Shown here one piece after another: positions 9,544 through 16,447 of a stretch of DNA of 64,000 nt. Position 1 is the stretch's first letter. Each line of letters starts with the position of its first letter. The position numbers and the translations under genes are program-made. The notes beneath the pieces are model-generated. The model did no database searches, was not told where the DNA came from, and saw only the letters and a list, made by a program, of their open reading frames with translations. The DNA is from Ignavibacteriota bacterium (lineage in GTDB: Bacteria; Bacteroidota; Ignavibacteria; Ignavibacteriales; Melioribacteraceae). Where the stretch lies: assembly GCA_016716225.1 (NCBI GenBank), contig JADJWT010000001.1, forward strand, positions 3,234,501 to 3,298,500. Reading direction: 5' to 3'.

Positions 9544-10434
9544 TTGCAAACTCAAAAGTTAACAAAGAAGGGAATTAAAGCTACTTTAGTTGGAATTTTT
9601 ACAAGTTTAATTCTTGCAAGTATAAAAATTATAAGCGGTATAATAGGTAACTCTTATGCTTTAATTGCCGATGGAATTGAGTCAATTTCTGATGTATTTA
9701 CTTCATTTGTTGTTTTGACCGGACTAAAAATTGCGGCAAAACCTGCTGATGAAAATCATCCATATGGACATGGCAAAGCTGAACCACTTGCTGCAGCAGT
9801 TGTGGCTATTTCTTTGTTTCTTGCCGCATTTATAATTATTTACCAGAGTATTCATGAAATTATAACACCACATCATGCACCTGCAAAATTTACTTTAATA
9901 GTATTACTATTGGTGATATTTACCAAAGAATTTTTATTTAGAAAAATAATTAAAATTGGTTCTTCAATCGAAAGTACGGCTGTTAAAAATGATGCTTGGC
10001 ACCATAGAAGTGATGCCATAACTTCATCGGCAGCATTTATTGGAATCCTTATTGCTATTCTTGGTGGAGAAGGGTATGAAAGTGCTGATGATTTTGCAGC
10101 ACTATTTGCCTCACTGATTATTCTATATAATGGTTACAGATTATTAAAACCAACTCTTTATGAACTTTCAGATGCAAATATTTCTGAAAAATTAATTTTA
10201 GATATTAAAAATATTGCTTTACAAATAGATCAAGTTTTGGAAGTTGAAAAATGTTTTGTTCGTAAAATGGGTTTTGATTATTACGTAGATGCTCATATTG
10301 TTTTAGATGGAAATTTAACAGTTAGTGAAGGACATTTAATTGCTCATAAAGTTAAAGATCGAATAATAAATTCAAACCCAAAAATTAGAGAAGTTCTTAT
10401 CCACGTTGAACCTTCTGAAGATACAAAAATATAA
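9544..10434 (+). CDS. Cation diffusion facilitator (CDF) family metal transporter
   Basis: The 296-residue length, six hydrophobic segments and C-terminal soluble domain (about 205-290) match the CDF family of divalent-metal/proton antiporters of the inner membrane. Family marks are 'ALIADGIESISD' in helix 2, 'HPYGHGKAE' in the following loop, and 'HHRSDAITS' in helix 5. Transport-site positions appear as E46-x3-D50 in helix 2 and His/Asp in helix 5, so the metal cannot be assigned safely. The start is TTG at 9544; the codon before it is an in-frame TAA, so no longer start exists. The gene follows the CHAT operon by 42 bases and may be co-transcribed, but nothing ties it to that pathway. Confidence 0.9.
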   Translation: MQTQKLTKKGIKATLVGIFTSLILASIKIISGIIGNSYALIADGIESISDVFTSFVVLTGLKIAAKPADENHPYGHGKAEPLAAAVVAISLFLAAFIIIYQSIHEIITPHHAPAKFTLIVLLLVIFTKEFLFRKIIKIGSSIESTAVKNDAWHHRSDAITSSAAFIGILIAILGGEGYESADDFAALFASLIILYNGYRLLKPTLYELSDANISEKLILDIKNIALQIDQVLEVEKCFVRKMGFDYYVDAHIVLDGNLTVSEGHLIAHKVKDRIINSNPKIREVLIHVEPSEDTKI

Positions 10435-10659
10435 AACAATCAATTCATAAAATTCATAATTCTTCTTTCTTAAAAAGTAATTCATAAAGTATAAGGAATG
10501 CCATTGTATAAAACATAAAGCAGCTCTAGCACTTAAAACTTTGCTTGAAAATCCGAGACCTAATTCCAGTCTAAAACTTGAGTATTTTAATGAATCCTCT
10601 TGCGGAATAATTGTTTGGGTTAAAACAAGTAATAGAATTAAAATATAAATGACTTTCAT
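10372..10659 (-). CDS. Small exported hypothetical protein, possibly a gene remnant
   Basis: The 95-codon frame begins with a convincing signal peptide (residues 1-19, then 'QEDSLKYSS') and a short stretch, 'FRLELGLGFSSKV', that looks like the start of an outer-membrane beta-strand protein. From about residue 46 onward the sequence becomes aromatic and basic without clear structure. The last 63 bases overlap the opposing CDF gene, which suggests that an original frame has been lost by a frameshift or deletion. It lies 15 bases after the start of the PD40 lipoprotein gene on the same strand. It is either a very small envelope protein or debris. Confidence 0.35.
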   Translation of the reverse strand: MKVIYILILLLVLTQTIIPQEDSLKYSSFRLELGLGFSSKVLSARAALCFIQWHSLYFMNYFLRKKNYEFYELIVLYFCIFRRFNVDKNFSNFWV

Positions 10660-10674
10660 TTTGATTATCCTTAT

Positions 10675-11643
10675 TTATTCTTTTGACCAAGAAACTGAAG
10701 TATCACTTACTCCGGGAGCATTTGTAATCTGTGTTAAGTTATTACCGTTTTTATCTATTACATAAATGTGAGATTCAGTACCAGTTTTATTTTTATTAAA
10801 TGCTATATATTCACCGTCTGGTGACCAGCATACAGAAAGCTCATAGGTGCCAGCCCAATCTATATGGTCTGCTAAATCCCATTTACAAATTACATTTACT
10901 TCATTTGTTGCAATATCTAGAACAATTATCTGTTCTTCGATAATTTCTTTCTCATTTTCGGTACGTTTTTTTCTTTCTGCAAATGCAATGAATTTATTAT
11001 CAGGTGACCAACGAGGATTATATATAATACCAGTTTCAGAGGTATATAACTTATGCTTTTTGCGATCCTTATCTAGAAGTATTAGTGATGAACTTCCAAA
11101 AATAATTTGTTCATTACTATTTATTGAATAAGGCGACCAAGGGAAATCATAAGATGATAAATAAAGTTCACTTGATTTTGAAAAATCACTGAAATCCGTT
11201 TTAATAAAGTGAAATAGTATTTCTGGAATATTGATATATAAAAGATATGCTCCGTCAGCACTCCAATTTGGATATTGTCCATCATCAACTGATGTGAGTT
11301 TCTTTGAATTTAGGTTCAAAAGCTTTAGATCAAATTCATTGTAATCATAACTTCTAAAAAATATATTCTGACCATTGGGGGATATTACAGGTGTTTGATA
11401 TAAACCCTGGAACGTCAATGCTGATTTATTTTTAGAATCTATAACAACTAATCCCGAATAATTATTTTCAAATGGTCCTATTCTTTCGAATGCAATTTTC
11501 CCTTTGCCAATTTTATCATAAGGAATTTCATCTTCAAGCTTTTCAGGAATTTGTGGAAGGTATGAATTATTTGATTCTAATGGAAGTTCTTTACTGCACC
11601 CAACAAATATTATTAGAATTATTATAGCAATTATCTTTTTCAT
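10675..11643 (-). CDS. Lipoprotein with PD40/TolB-like beta-propeller repeats
   Basis: The 322-residue protein has a lipoprotein signal ('IIFVGC', lipidated Cys16). Several PD40 (WD40-like, TolB-type) blades follow, each with a 'SPDG/SPDN' turn: 'VISPNGQNIFF', 'YPNWSADGAYLLY', 'NPRWSPDNKFIAFAE', 'CWSPDGEYIAFNK' and 'HIYVIDKNGNNLTQITN'. Such propellers usually mediate protein-protein contacts at the periplasmic face of a membrane. No catalytic motif is seen. It reads away from the small membrane-protein gene at 11889, with about 245 AT-rich bases between the two starts. Confidence 0.8.
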   Translation of the reverse strand: MKKIIAIIILIIFVGCSKELPLESNNSYLPQIPEKLEDEIPYDKIGKGKIAFERIGPFENNYSGLVVIDSKNKSALTFQGLYQTPVISPNGQNIFFRSYDYNEFDLKLLNLNSKKLTSVDDGQYPNWSADGAYLLYINIPEILFHFIKTDFSDFSKSSELYLSSYDFPWSPYSINSNEQIIFGSSSLILLDKDRKKHKLYTSETGIIYNPRWSPDNKFIAFAERKKRTENEKEIIEEQIIVLDIATNEVNVICKWDLADHIDWAGTYELSVCWSPDGEYIAFNKNKTGTESHIYVIDKNGNNLTQITNAPGVSDTSVSWSKE

Positions 11644-11888
11644 ATTCGCTCCAATTATTTAACCGTCTATGACTAAAATAAATTTCAGCGAACACTACGT
11701 TGTCATAAAAATGTCAAAGAATTTTAAAAATATTATGGAAGCACATTGTGAGAGATTCAATTAAATGTATTCAAATTTCGTCATTACAATTTTATCCAAT
11801 AAAATTTTATTAATTCAGTCAAAATTATTAATCATCATACATTTGTATCAAATCAATCAACTAATCACAAACAATAAGGAGTATAAGT

Positions 11889-12146
11889 ATGTCAATGGCA
11901 ATATTATTAGCAATTTTCTTAGTCTTAGTTCAAGTAGCAAAGATATTTAACAAACATAATCTTGTAGACAAAACATTCAGTCTATTTGAAGATCCAAATT
12001 CTACATGCAATAGATGCGGTAGAGATGTATCGGTAGGATCTGGATTTTACAACAACAGGATAAAGGATAACGATTCCATCGAGATCAGGAAATCAAAAGG
12101 TGAAAAAATATTCGAGGTTAAAATTTACAATAGAACAACAAATTAA
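11889..12146 (+). CDS. Small membrane protein with CxxC motif, C-terminus probably replaced
   Basis: The 85-residue frame is supported by a near-ideal AAGGAG ribosome-binding site (11876-11881), seven bases before ATG at 11889. It has an N-terminal hydrophobic helix (residues 3-20) and a single 'CNRCG' half zinc-ribbon (Cys38, Cys41). I do not recognise a family. Its last residues (about 75-85) are read from DNA that in another frame encodes an IS3 transposase fragment. The original C-terminus may therefore have been lost to an insertion, and the second half of a zinc ribbon with it. Confidence 0.5.
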   Translation: MSMAILLAIFLVLVQVAKIFNKHNLVDKTFSLFEDPNSTCNRCGRDVSVGSGFYNNRIKDNDSIEIRKSKGEKIFEVKIYNRTTN

Positions 12147-12270
12147 CAAACTTCGAGAATCAAAAGTAATAAATTCAGAAGGTAAGAGTATAGATTTGTT
12201 ATCAAAACAATTAATAATACATAGACAGACATTTTTTCGAGGGAAGGTCAAGCTTATTTTATGTATTTAA
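12103..12270 (+). pseudogene. Remnant of an IS3-family transposase OrfA
   Basis: A frame without a start codon, read from about 12103 to TAA at 12268-12270, gives 'RLKFTIEQQINKLRES', then 'GKSIDLLSKQLIIHRQTFFR'. This is the helix-turn-helix layout of IS3-type OrfA proteins, with the pattern KFTxEQIIxKLREA...GKSIxExxxQLGIxxQTYYRW. The tryptophan after the final Arg and everything downstream (leucine zipper, OrfB) is missing. No terminal inverted repeats were found. It is a decayed fragment that overlaps the end of the small membrane-protein frame. Confidence 0.55.
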
Positions 12271-12369
12271 TAGTAAAATTCTACTATTATATAATATGAA
12301 AGATTACGAATTAAATCTGATGCTGAAATTTATAAAAGTACTATCAAATCAATATTACTTGCACATTTT

Positions 12370-12391
12370 GTGTAGATAATGTGTAGATAAA
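12370..12391 (+). repeat. Two tandem copies of an 11-bp repeat beside tRNA-Leu
   Basis: GTGTAGATAAT at 12370-12380 is followed by GTGTAGATAAA at 12381-12391, so ten of eleven bases match. It lies 31 bases beyond the 3' end of tRNA-Leu(CAA). A different 11-bp tandem pair sits next to the broken tRNA-Pro at 62502. The spacing is not a multiple of three, so it is not a coding repeat. It could be integrase arm-site residue, but that is speculation. Confidence 0.6.
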
Positions 12392-12396
12392 AAATA

Positions 12397-12417
12397 AGCC
12401 CTTATAAAATAAGGACT
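12397..12417 (-). terminator. Probable terminator of tRNA-Leu(CAA)
   Basis: A 9-bp stem with one mismatch (12409-12417 with 12397-12405) and a 3-base loop lies just after the tRNA 3' end. On the minus strand it is followed by a T-rich run. Confidence 0.5.
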
Positions 12418-12421
12418 TTTG

Positions 12422-12505
12422 TACCGAAGGCCGGACTCGAACCGGCACCTATTTGCATAGACTAGATTTTGAGTCTAGCGCGTCTACCAATTTCGCCACT
12501 TCGGC
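12422..12505 (-). tRNA. tRNA-Leu (anticodon CAA)
   Basis: The minus strand folds into a class II tRNA of 84 bases with a 7-bp acceptor stem (one G-U pair), a D arm with 'TTGGTAGAC', an anticodon stem CTAGA/TCTAG with loop CTCAAAA (anticodon CAA, reads UUG), a long variable arm and a T arm with 'GGTTCGAGTCC'. The 3' CCA is not encoded, so the tRNA nucleotidyltransferase must add it. Confidence 0.95.
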
Positions 12506-12663
12506 TAAAAATGAGTTGTAAATGTAATAAAGTTGTATACTTCTTACAACTAATAAAATTTAATTTTCTTTAATAAAAAGAACTTGAATAATTAATAAAA
12601 TAATAGTTATTTTTAATTAGATATAAAGCTCCCAAAATAATTAAATAAAAGCGGGGATATTAT

Positions 12664-12960
12664 ATGTATGCAAGAATGACAACATTTTATTTAAATGTTA
12701 AAGCAATGGATCAAGCTTCAAAAGTTTATCAAGATAGCATAATTCCAGCAGCAAAAAATCAACATGGTTTTCTGAAAGCATTTTTCTTAACAAATAGCAA
12801 TGCGGGGAAATTTGTTGCAGTAACAATTTGGGATAATATTGAACACGCATTGGCAAATCAGAAATCCGGATATTATCAAGCACAAATTGAAAAGTTTAGC
12901 GAATTTATGATTGGTGACCCGGAAATTGAAGGATTTTCGGTTGGAGCAATGTCCCTTTAG
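12664..12960 (+). CDS. ABM-like (antibiotic biosynthesis monooxygenase fold) small protein
   Basis: The 98-residue protein fits a dimeric alpha+beta barrel of the ABM/DUF type: an N-terminal strand 'MYARMTTFYLNV', a helix with 'ASKVYQDSIIPAAKNQHGF', a strand 'FLTNSNAGKFVAVTIWDN', and a helix around 'QAQIEKFSEFM'. Family members act as heme-degrading or quinol monooxygenases or as ligand-binding proteins; no substrate can be given here. A purine-rich GCGGGG lies about eight bases before the ATG. It stands alone between tRNA-Leu and glnS, which is on the opposite strand. Confidence 0.65.
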   Translation: MYARMTTFYLNVKAMDQASKVYQDSIIPAAKNQHGFLKAFFLTNSNAGKFVAVTIWDNIEHALANQKSGYYQAQIEKFSEFMIGDPEIEGFSVGAMSL

Positions 12961-13058
12961 TAATTAATTGCTCAAAAAAGTTGAATTTGTAAATTGTTAT
13001 AAAACAACAAATTACGATAGGTACAATCATATACTAATATATTAAAGTAGTGCTAATT

Positions 13059-14735
13059 TTATTTGGAAATTATTTTGGACCAAGTATCTTTTAAAGTAAC
13101 AGTTCTATTAAATATTAAATTTTCATTTTTAGAATCTTTGTCCAAACAAAAATATCCATTTCTTTCAAATTGATAATTTTCACCAACTTTGGCAGAAATT
13201 AAACTTGGTTCAAGTTTACAATTCTTCAAAATTGTTAGTGAATTTGGATTTAAAAATTCTACAAAATCTTTTTCCTTATCTTCTTCCGGAAATTCTACAC
13301 TAAAAAGTCTGTCATAAAGTCGTACTTCAGCATTAATTGCATTTTTAACAGAAACCCAATGAATTGTACCCTTTACTTTTTTCTCGCTATTTCCGCTTCC
13401 GCTTTTTGTAGCTTCATCATAAGTACAATGAAGTTCTAAAATTTTACCATTTTCATCTTTTATCACTTTTTCACATTTAATTATATAAGCATAGCGCAAC
13501 CTAACTTCTTGCCCGGGTGAAAGTCTGTGAAACTTTTTATGCGGAAATTCTTGAAAATCATCTTGCTCAATAAATAACTCACTTGAAAAAGGTACTTTCC
13601 TTGTTCCCATTTTTTCATCTTGAGGATTATTTACTGCTTCTAATTCTTCCATTAAATTTTCATCATAATTTGTAATTACAATTTTTAAAGGATTTAAAAC
13701 TGCCATAACTCTTGGTGCAGATTCATTTAAATCTTCACGTAAACTATACTCAAGAAGAGAAATATCAATTACTCCATCTCTTTTTGCAACGCCAACTCTT
13801 TCAGCAAAACTTCGTATTGATTTTGGTGTATATCCACGCCTTCTGAAACCGGAAATGGTTGGCATTCTTGGATCATCCCAACCGTTAACTAAATTTTCTT
13901 GAACTAATCTTAATAATTTTCGTTTGCTCATTACTGTGTAATTAAGGTTTAATCTTGCAAACTCAATTTGTTGCGGATGATGAATTCCTAATTTCTCAAT
14001 AAACCAATCATATAAAGGTCGGTGATTTTCAAATTCCAATGTACAGATTGAATGTGTAATTCCTTCAATTGAATCAGATTGACCGTGAGCCCAATCGTAC
14101 ATTGGATAAATGCACCACTTATTTTCTGTTCTGTGATGATATGCATGACGAATTCTATACATTATTGGATCGCGCATATTCATATTTGGTGAACTCATAT
14201 CGATTTTTGCACGCAAAATATGTTCGCCGTCATTAAATTCACCAGCTCGCATTTTTGAAAACAATTCCAAATTTTCTTCAACTGAACGATTTCTAAATTT
14301 GCTTAGTTTTCCAGGTTCAGTCGGAGTTCCGCGTTCATCTTTTATTTCTTCCAAAGTTGAAGAATCAACATAAGCTAATCCATCTTTAATTAATTTTATT
14401 GCATATTCATAAAGTTGTTCAAAATAATCAGATGCGTAAAGTTCAGTTCCTTCCCATTGAAATCCCAGCCATTTTATATCTTCTTTTATTGATTCAACAT
14501 ATTCAACATCTTCTTTTGTGGGATTTGTATCATCAAAACGTAAATTAGTTTTTCCATTATATTCTTTACCTAAACCGAAATTCAAGCAGATGGATTTTGC
14601 ATGACCAATGTGTAAATATCCATTTGGTTCCGGAGGAAAACGCGTATAAACTTTTCCGTTATTTTTGTTTTCCTTCAAATCATTATCAATTATTTCTTGA
14701 ATAAAATTTTTCGGTACTTTTTTCTCATCTTCCAT
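13059..14735 (-). CDS. glnS: Glutaminyl-tRNA synthetase
   Basis: This class I synthetase charges tRNA-Gln with glutamine. Signature 1 is 'PPEPNGYLHIGHAKS' (HIGH at residues 42-45) and the KMSKS equivalent is 'VMSKRKL' near residue 270. The family features 'RFDDTNPTKED', 'YDWAHGQSDSIEGITHS' and the C-terminal anticodon-binding beta barrels are all present. At 558 residues the length is normal. I chose ATG at 14735; GTG at 14744 would add three residues. It lies downstream of gltX with about a 20-base gap, and the two are probably co-transcribed. A dedicated GlnRS suggests Gln-tRNA is not made only through GatCAB. Confidence 0.96.
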   Translation of the reverse strand: MEDEKKVPKNFIQEIIDNDLKENKNNGKVYTRFPPEPNGYLHIGHAKSICLNFGLGKEYNGKTNLRFDDTNPTKEDVEYVESIKEDIKWLGFQWEGTELYASDYFEQLYEYAIKLIKDGLAYVDSSTLEEIKDERGTPTEPGKLSKFRNRSVEENLELFSKMRAGEFNDGEHILRAKIDMSSPNMNMRDPIMYRIRHAYHHRTENKWCIYPMYDWAHGQSDSIEGITHSICTLEFENHRPLYDWFIEKLGIHHPQQIEFARLNLNYTVMSKRKLLRLVQENLVNGWDDPRMPTISGFRRRGYTPKSIRSFAERVGVAKRDGVIDISLLEYSLREDLNESAPRVMAVLNPLKIVITNYDENLMEELEAVNNPQDEKMGTRKVPFSSELFIEQDDFQEFPHKKFHRLSPGQEVRLRYAYIIKCEKVIKDENGKILELHCTYDEATKSGSGNSEKKVKGTIHWVSVKNAINAEVRLYDRLFSVEFPEEDKEKDFVEFLNPNSLTILKNCKLEPSLISAKVGENYQFERNGYFCLDKDSKNENLIFNRTVTLKDTWSKIISK

Positions 14736-14756
14736 TATTATCACAAATTTAATTAT

Positions 14757-16220
14757 TTATAAATATTTAGGAATTTCTAAAATTCCTTTATCAATTCTGG
14801 TTATAACTTCTTCTTTGCCGATAATATCCAATAAATCAAAAACTCCGGGACCAATTCCAACTCCTGAAACCGCTAATCTAATTGGATGAATTAATTTTCC
14901 CGCACCAACATTATTTTGTTCAGCAATTTTATGTAAAATATTTTCATAATCTATTTTATTCGGATTTTCAATTTTTAATAATTCAGTTGAAAATTCTTTC
15001 AACAATTTTTCTGAATCATCTTTCCATCTTTTTTTAACAATTGCTTCATCATAAATTTTTGGAGTTTCATAAAAATAAGTGCAGCTGTTTATAAAATCTT
15101 TTACAAATTCAACGCGTTCTTTCATTGCTTCAATTATGGCAAAAAGTTTGAAATCGGAAATTTGAACATTTGCATAATTTGAATTCTGTAATTCAATCTT
15201 AAATAATTTTAATAAATCATCATTACTTTTATTTCGTAAATGTTGACTGTTAAGCCAATTTAATTTTTCAACATTAAAAACTGCGCCGGATTTATTTACA
15301 CGATCTAAAGAAAATTTTTCAATCATTTCATCAATTAAATAAAACTCTTTGTCGTCGCCAAAATTCCAACCAAGTAAAGCAACAAAATTTATTAATGCTT
15401 CTTTCAAATAACCTTTATCTCTGTAATCTTCAACAGCAACATCACCTTGACGTTTGCTTAATTTACTTTTATCCGGATTTAACAAAAGAGGAAGATGAGC
15501 AAATTGGGGTAGTTCCCAGCCAAAATGTTGATAAAGTAAAACATGTTTTGGTGTTGATGAAAGCCATTCTTCACCGCGAATTACATGAGAAATTTCCATC
15601 AAATGATCATCAACAACATTTGCCAAATGATAAGTCGGAAATCCGTCACTCTTTATTAAAATTTGGTCATCAATTGTATCAGAATTAAACTCAACAATTC
15701 CTCTAACAATATCTGAAAATTTTACGGATTGATTTGGTTCAACATTTAATCGTATAACTTTAGGAATTCCGTTTTCCAATTTTTGCTTAATTTCAACTTT
15801 AGATAAATGAAGACAATGCTTATCATATTTTGCTTGAGGAAGTTTTAACTTTTGCTGCTCTTCTTTTAATGCTGAAAGTCTTTCCGGAGTGCAAAAACAA
15901 TAATATGCTTTTTTTTCATCAAGTAATTTTTGAACTTGTGAGGAATAAATTTCTAATCTCTGAGATTGAAAATATGGACCAAAATTTCCGCCAACTTCCG
16001 GACCTTCATCATAATTTAATCCAACCCATTTTAGTGAATTTACTAATTTTTCAACTGCGCCTTCAACGTAACGAGATTGATCTGTATCTTCAATTCTTAA
16101 AATGAATTTTCCGTTATTTTTTTTTGCAAAAAGATAATTGTAAAGTGCGGTTCTTAATCCTCCAACGTGTAAATATCCGGTTGGACTTGGTGCAAATCTA
16201 ACTCTAATTTCTTTATTCAT
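14757..16220 (-). CDS. gltX: Glutamyl-tRNA synthetase
   Basis: The 487-residue class I synthetase attaches glutamate to tRNA-Glu. It shows the HIGH-type signature 'RFAPSPTGYLHVGGLRTAL' at residues 8-26, 'RIEDTDQSRY', the mid-protein 'HVIRGEEWLSSTPKH', and the KMSKS-type loop 'KLSKRQGDV' near residue 255. A helical anticodon-binding domain forms the C-terminal third. Length and start (ATG) are standard. It is the first gene of the gltX-glnS pair. Confidence 0.97.
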   Translation of the reverse strand: MNKEIRVRFAPSPTGYLHVGGLRTALYNYLFAKKNNGKFILRIEDTDQSRYVEGAVEKLVNSLKWVGLNYDEGPEVGGNFGPYFQSQRLEIYSSQVQKLLDEKKAYYCFCTPERLSALKEEQQKLKLPQAKYDKHCLHLSKVEIKQKLENGIPKVIRLNVEPNQSVKFSDIVRGIVEFNSDTIDDQILIKSDGFPTYHLANVVDDHLMEISHVIRGEEWLSSTPKHVLLYQHFGWELPQFAHLPLLLNPDKSKLSKRQGDVAVEDYRDKGYLKEALINFVALLGWNFGDDKEFYLIDEMIEKFSLDRVNKSGAVFNVEKLNWLNSQHLRNKSNDDLLKLFKIELQNSNYANVQISDFKLFAIIEAMKERVEFVKDFINSCTYFYETPKIYDEAIVKKRWKDDSEKLLKEFSTELLKIENPNKIDYENILHKIAEQNNVGAGKLIHPIRLAVSGVGIGPGVFDLLDIIGKEEVITRIDKGILEIPKYL

Positions 16221-16388
16221 TTGTTTAATTACTAAAATTTTGGAATGAAATATAAGAATTTTTTGCGGATTTCTTTGAATTGATTTAACGTAAAAAATTT
16301 GAAATATTTTTGAAAGTGTATTTTGGTAATTATTTTGTTATAAATTCATTACGAATTATTTCAACATTTTGATATAATAAAATTTTAG

Positions 16389-16422
16389 ATTCCGAAACAA
16401 TCCGTTGGCTAACGGACGGAAT
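16389..16422. other. Nested inverted repeat between the multi-receiver gene and gltX
   Basis: Outer arms ATTCCG/CGGAAT (16389-16394, 16417-16422) enclose inner arms TCCGTT/AACGGA (16401-16406, 16411-16416) around a 4-base loop. Both arms are perfect. It lies 26 bases beyond the stop of the minus-strand gene at 16448, so it may protect or terminate that transcript, although no T-run follows on that strand. Confidence 0.4.
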
Positions 16423-16447
16423 GAAAAAAAATTATATTTGGAATAAA

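Noticed and set aside
9544..10434. CDF transporter as part of the CHAT signalling operon
   Set aside because: It follows after 42 bases, but there is no overlap and no functional link, so co-transcription alone does not make it part of the system.
11765..11950. 61-codon frame upstream of the small membrane protein
   Set aside because: It has no coding character, overlaps the strong RBS and start of the 11889 gene, and resembles nothing.
12984..13013. Inverted repeat after the ABM-like gene as a terminator
   Set aside because: The arms need a 4-base bulge and there is no T-run, so it is too weak to call in AT-rich DNA.
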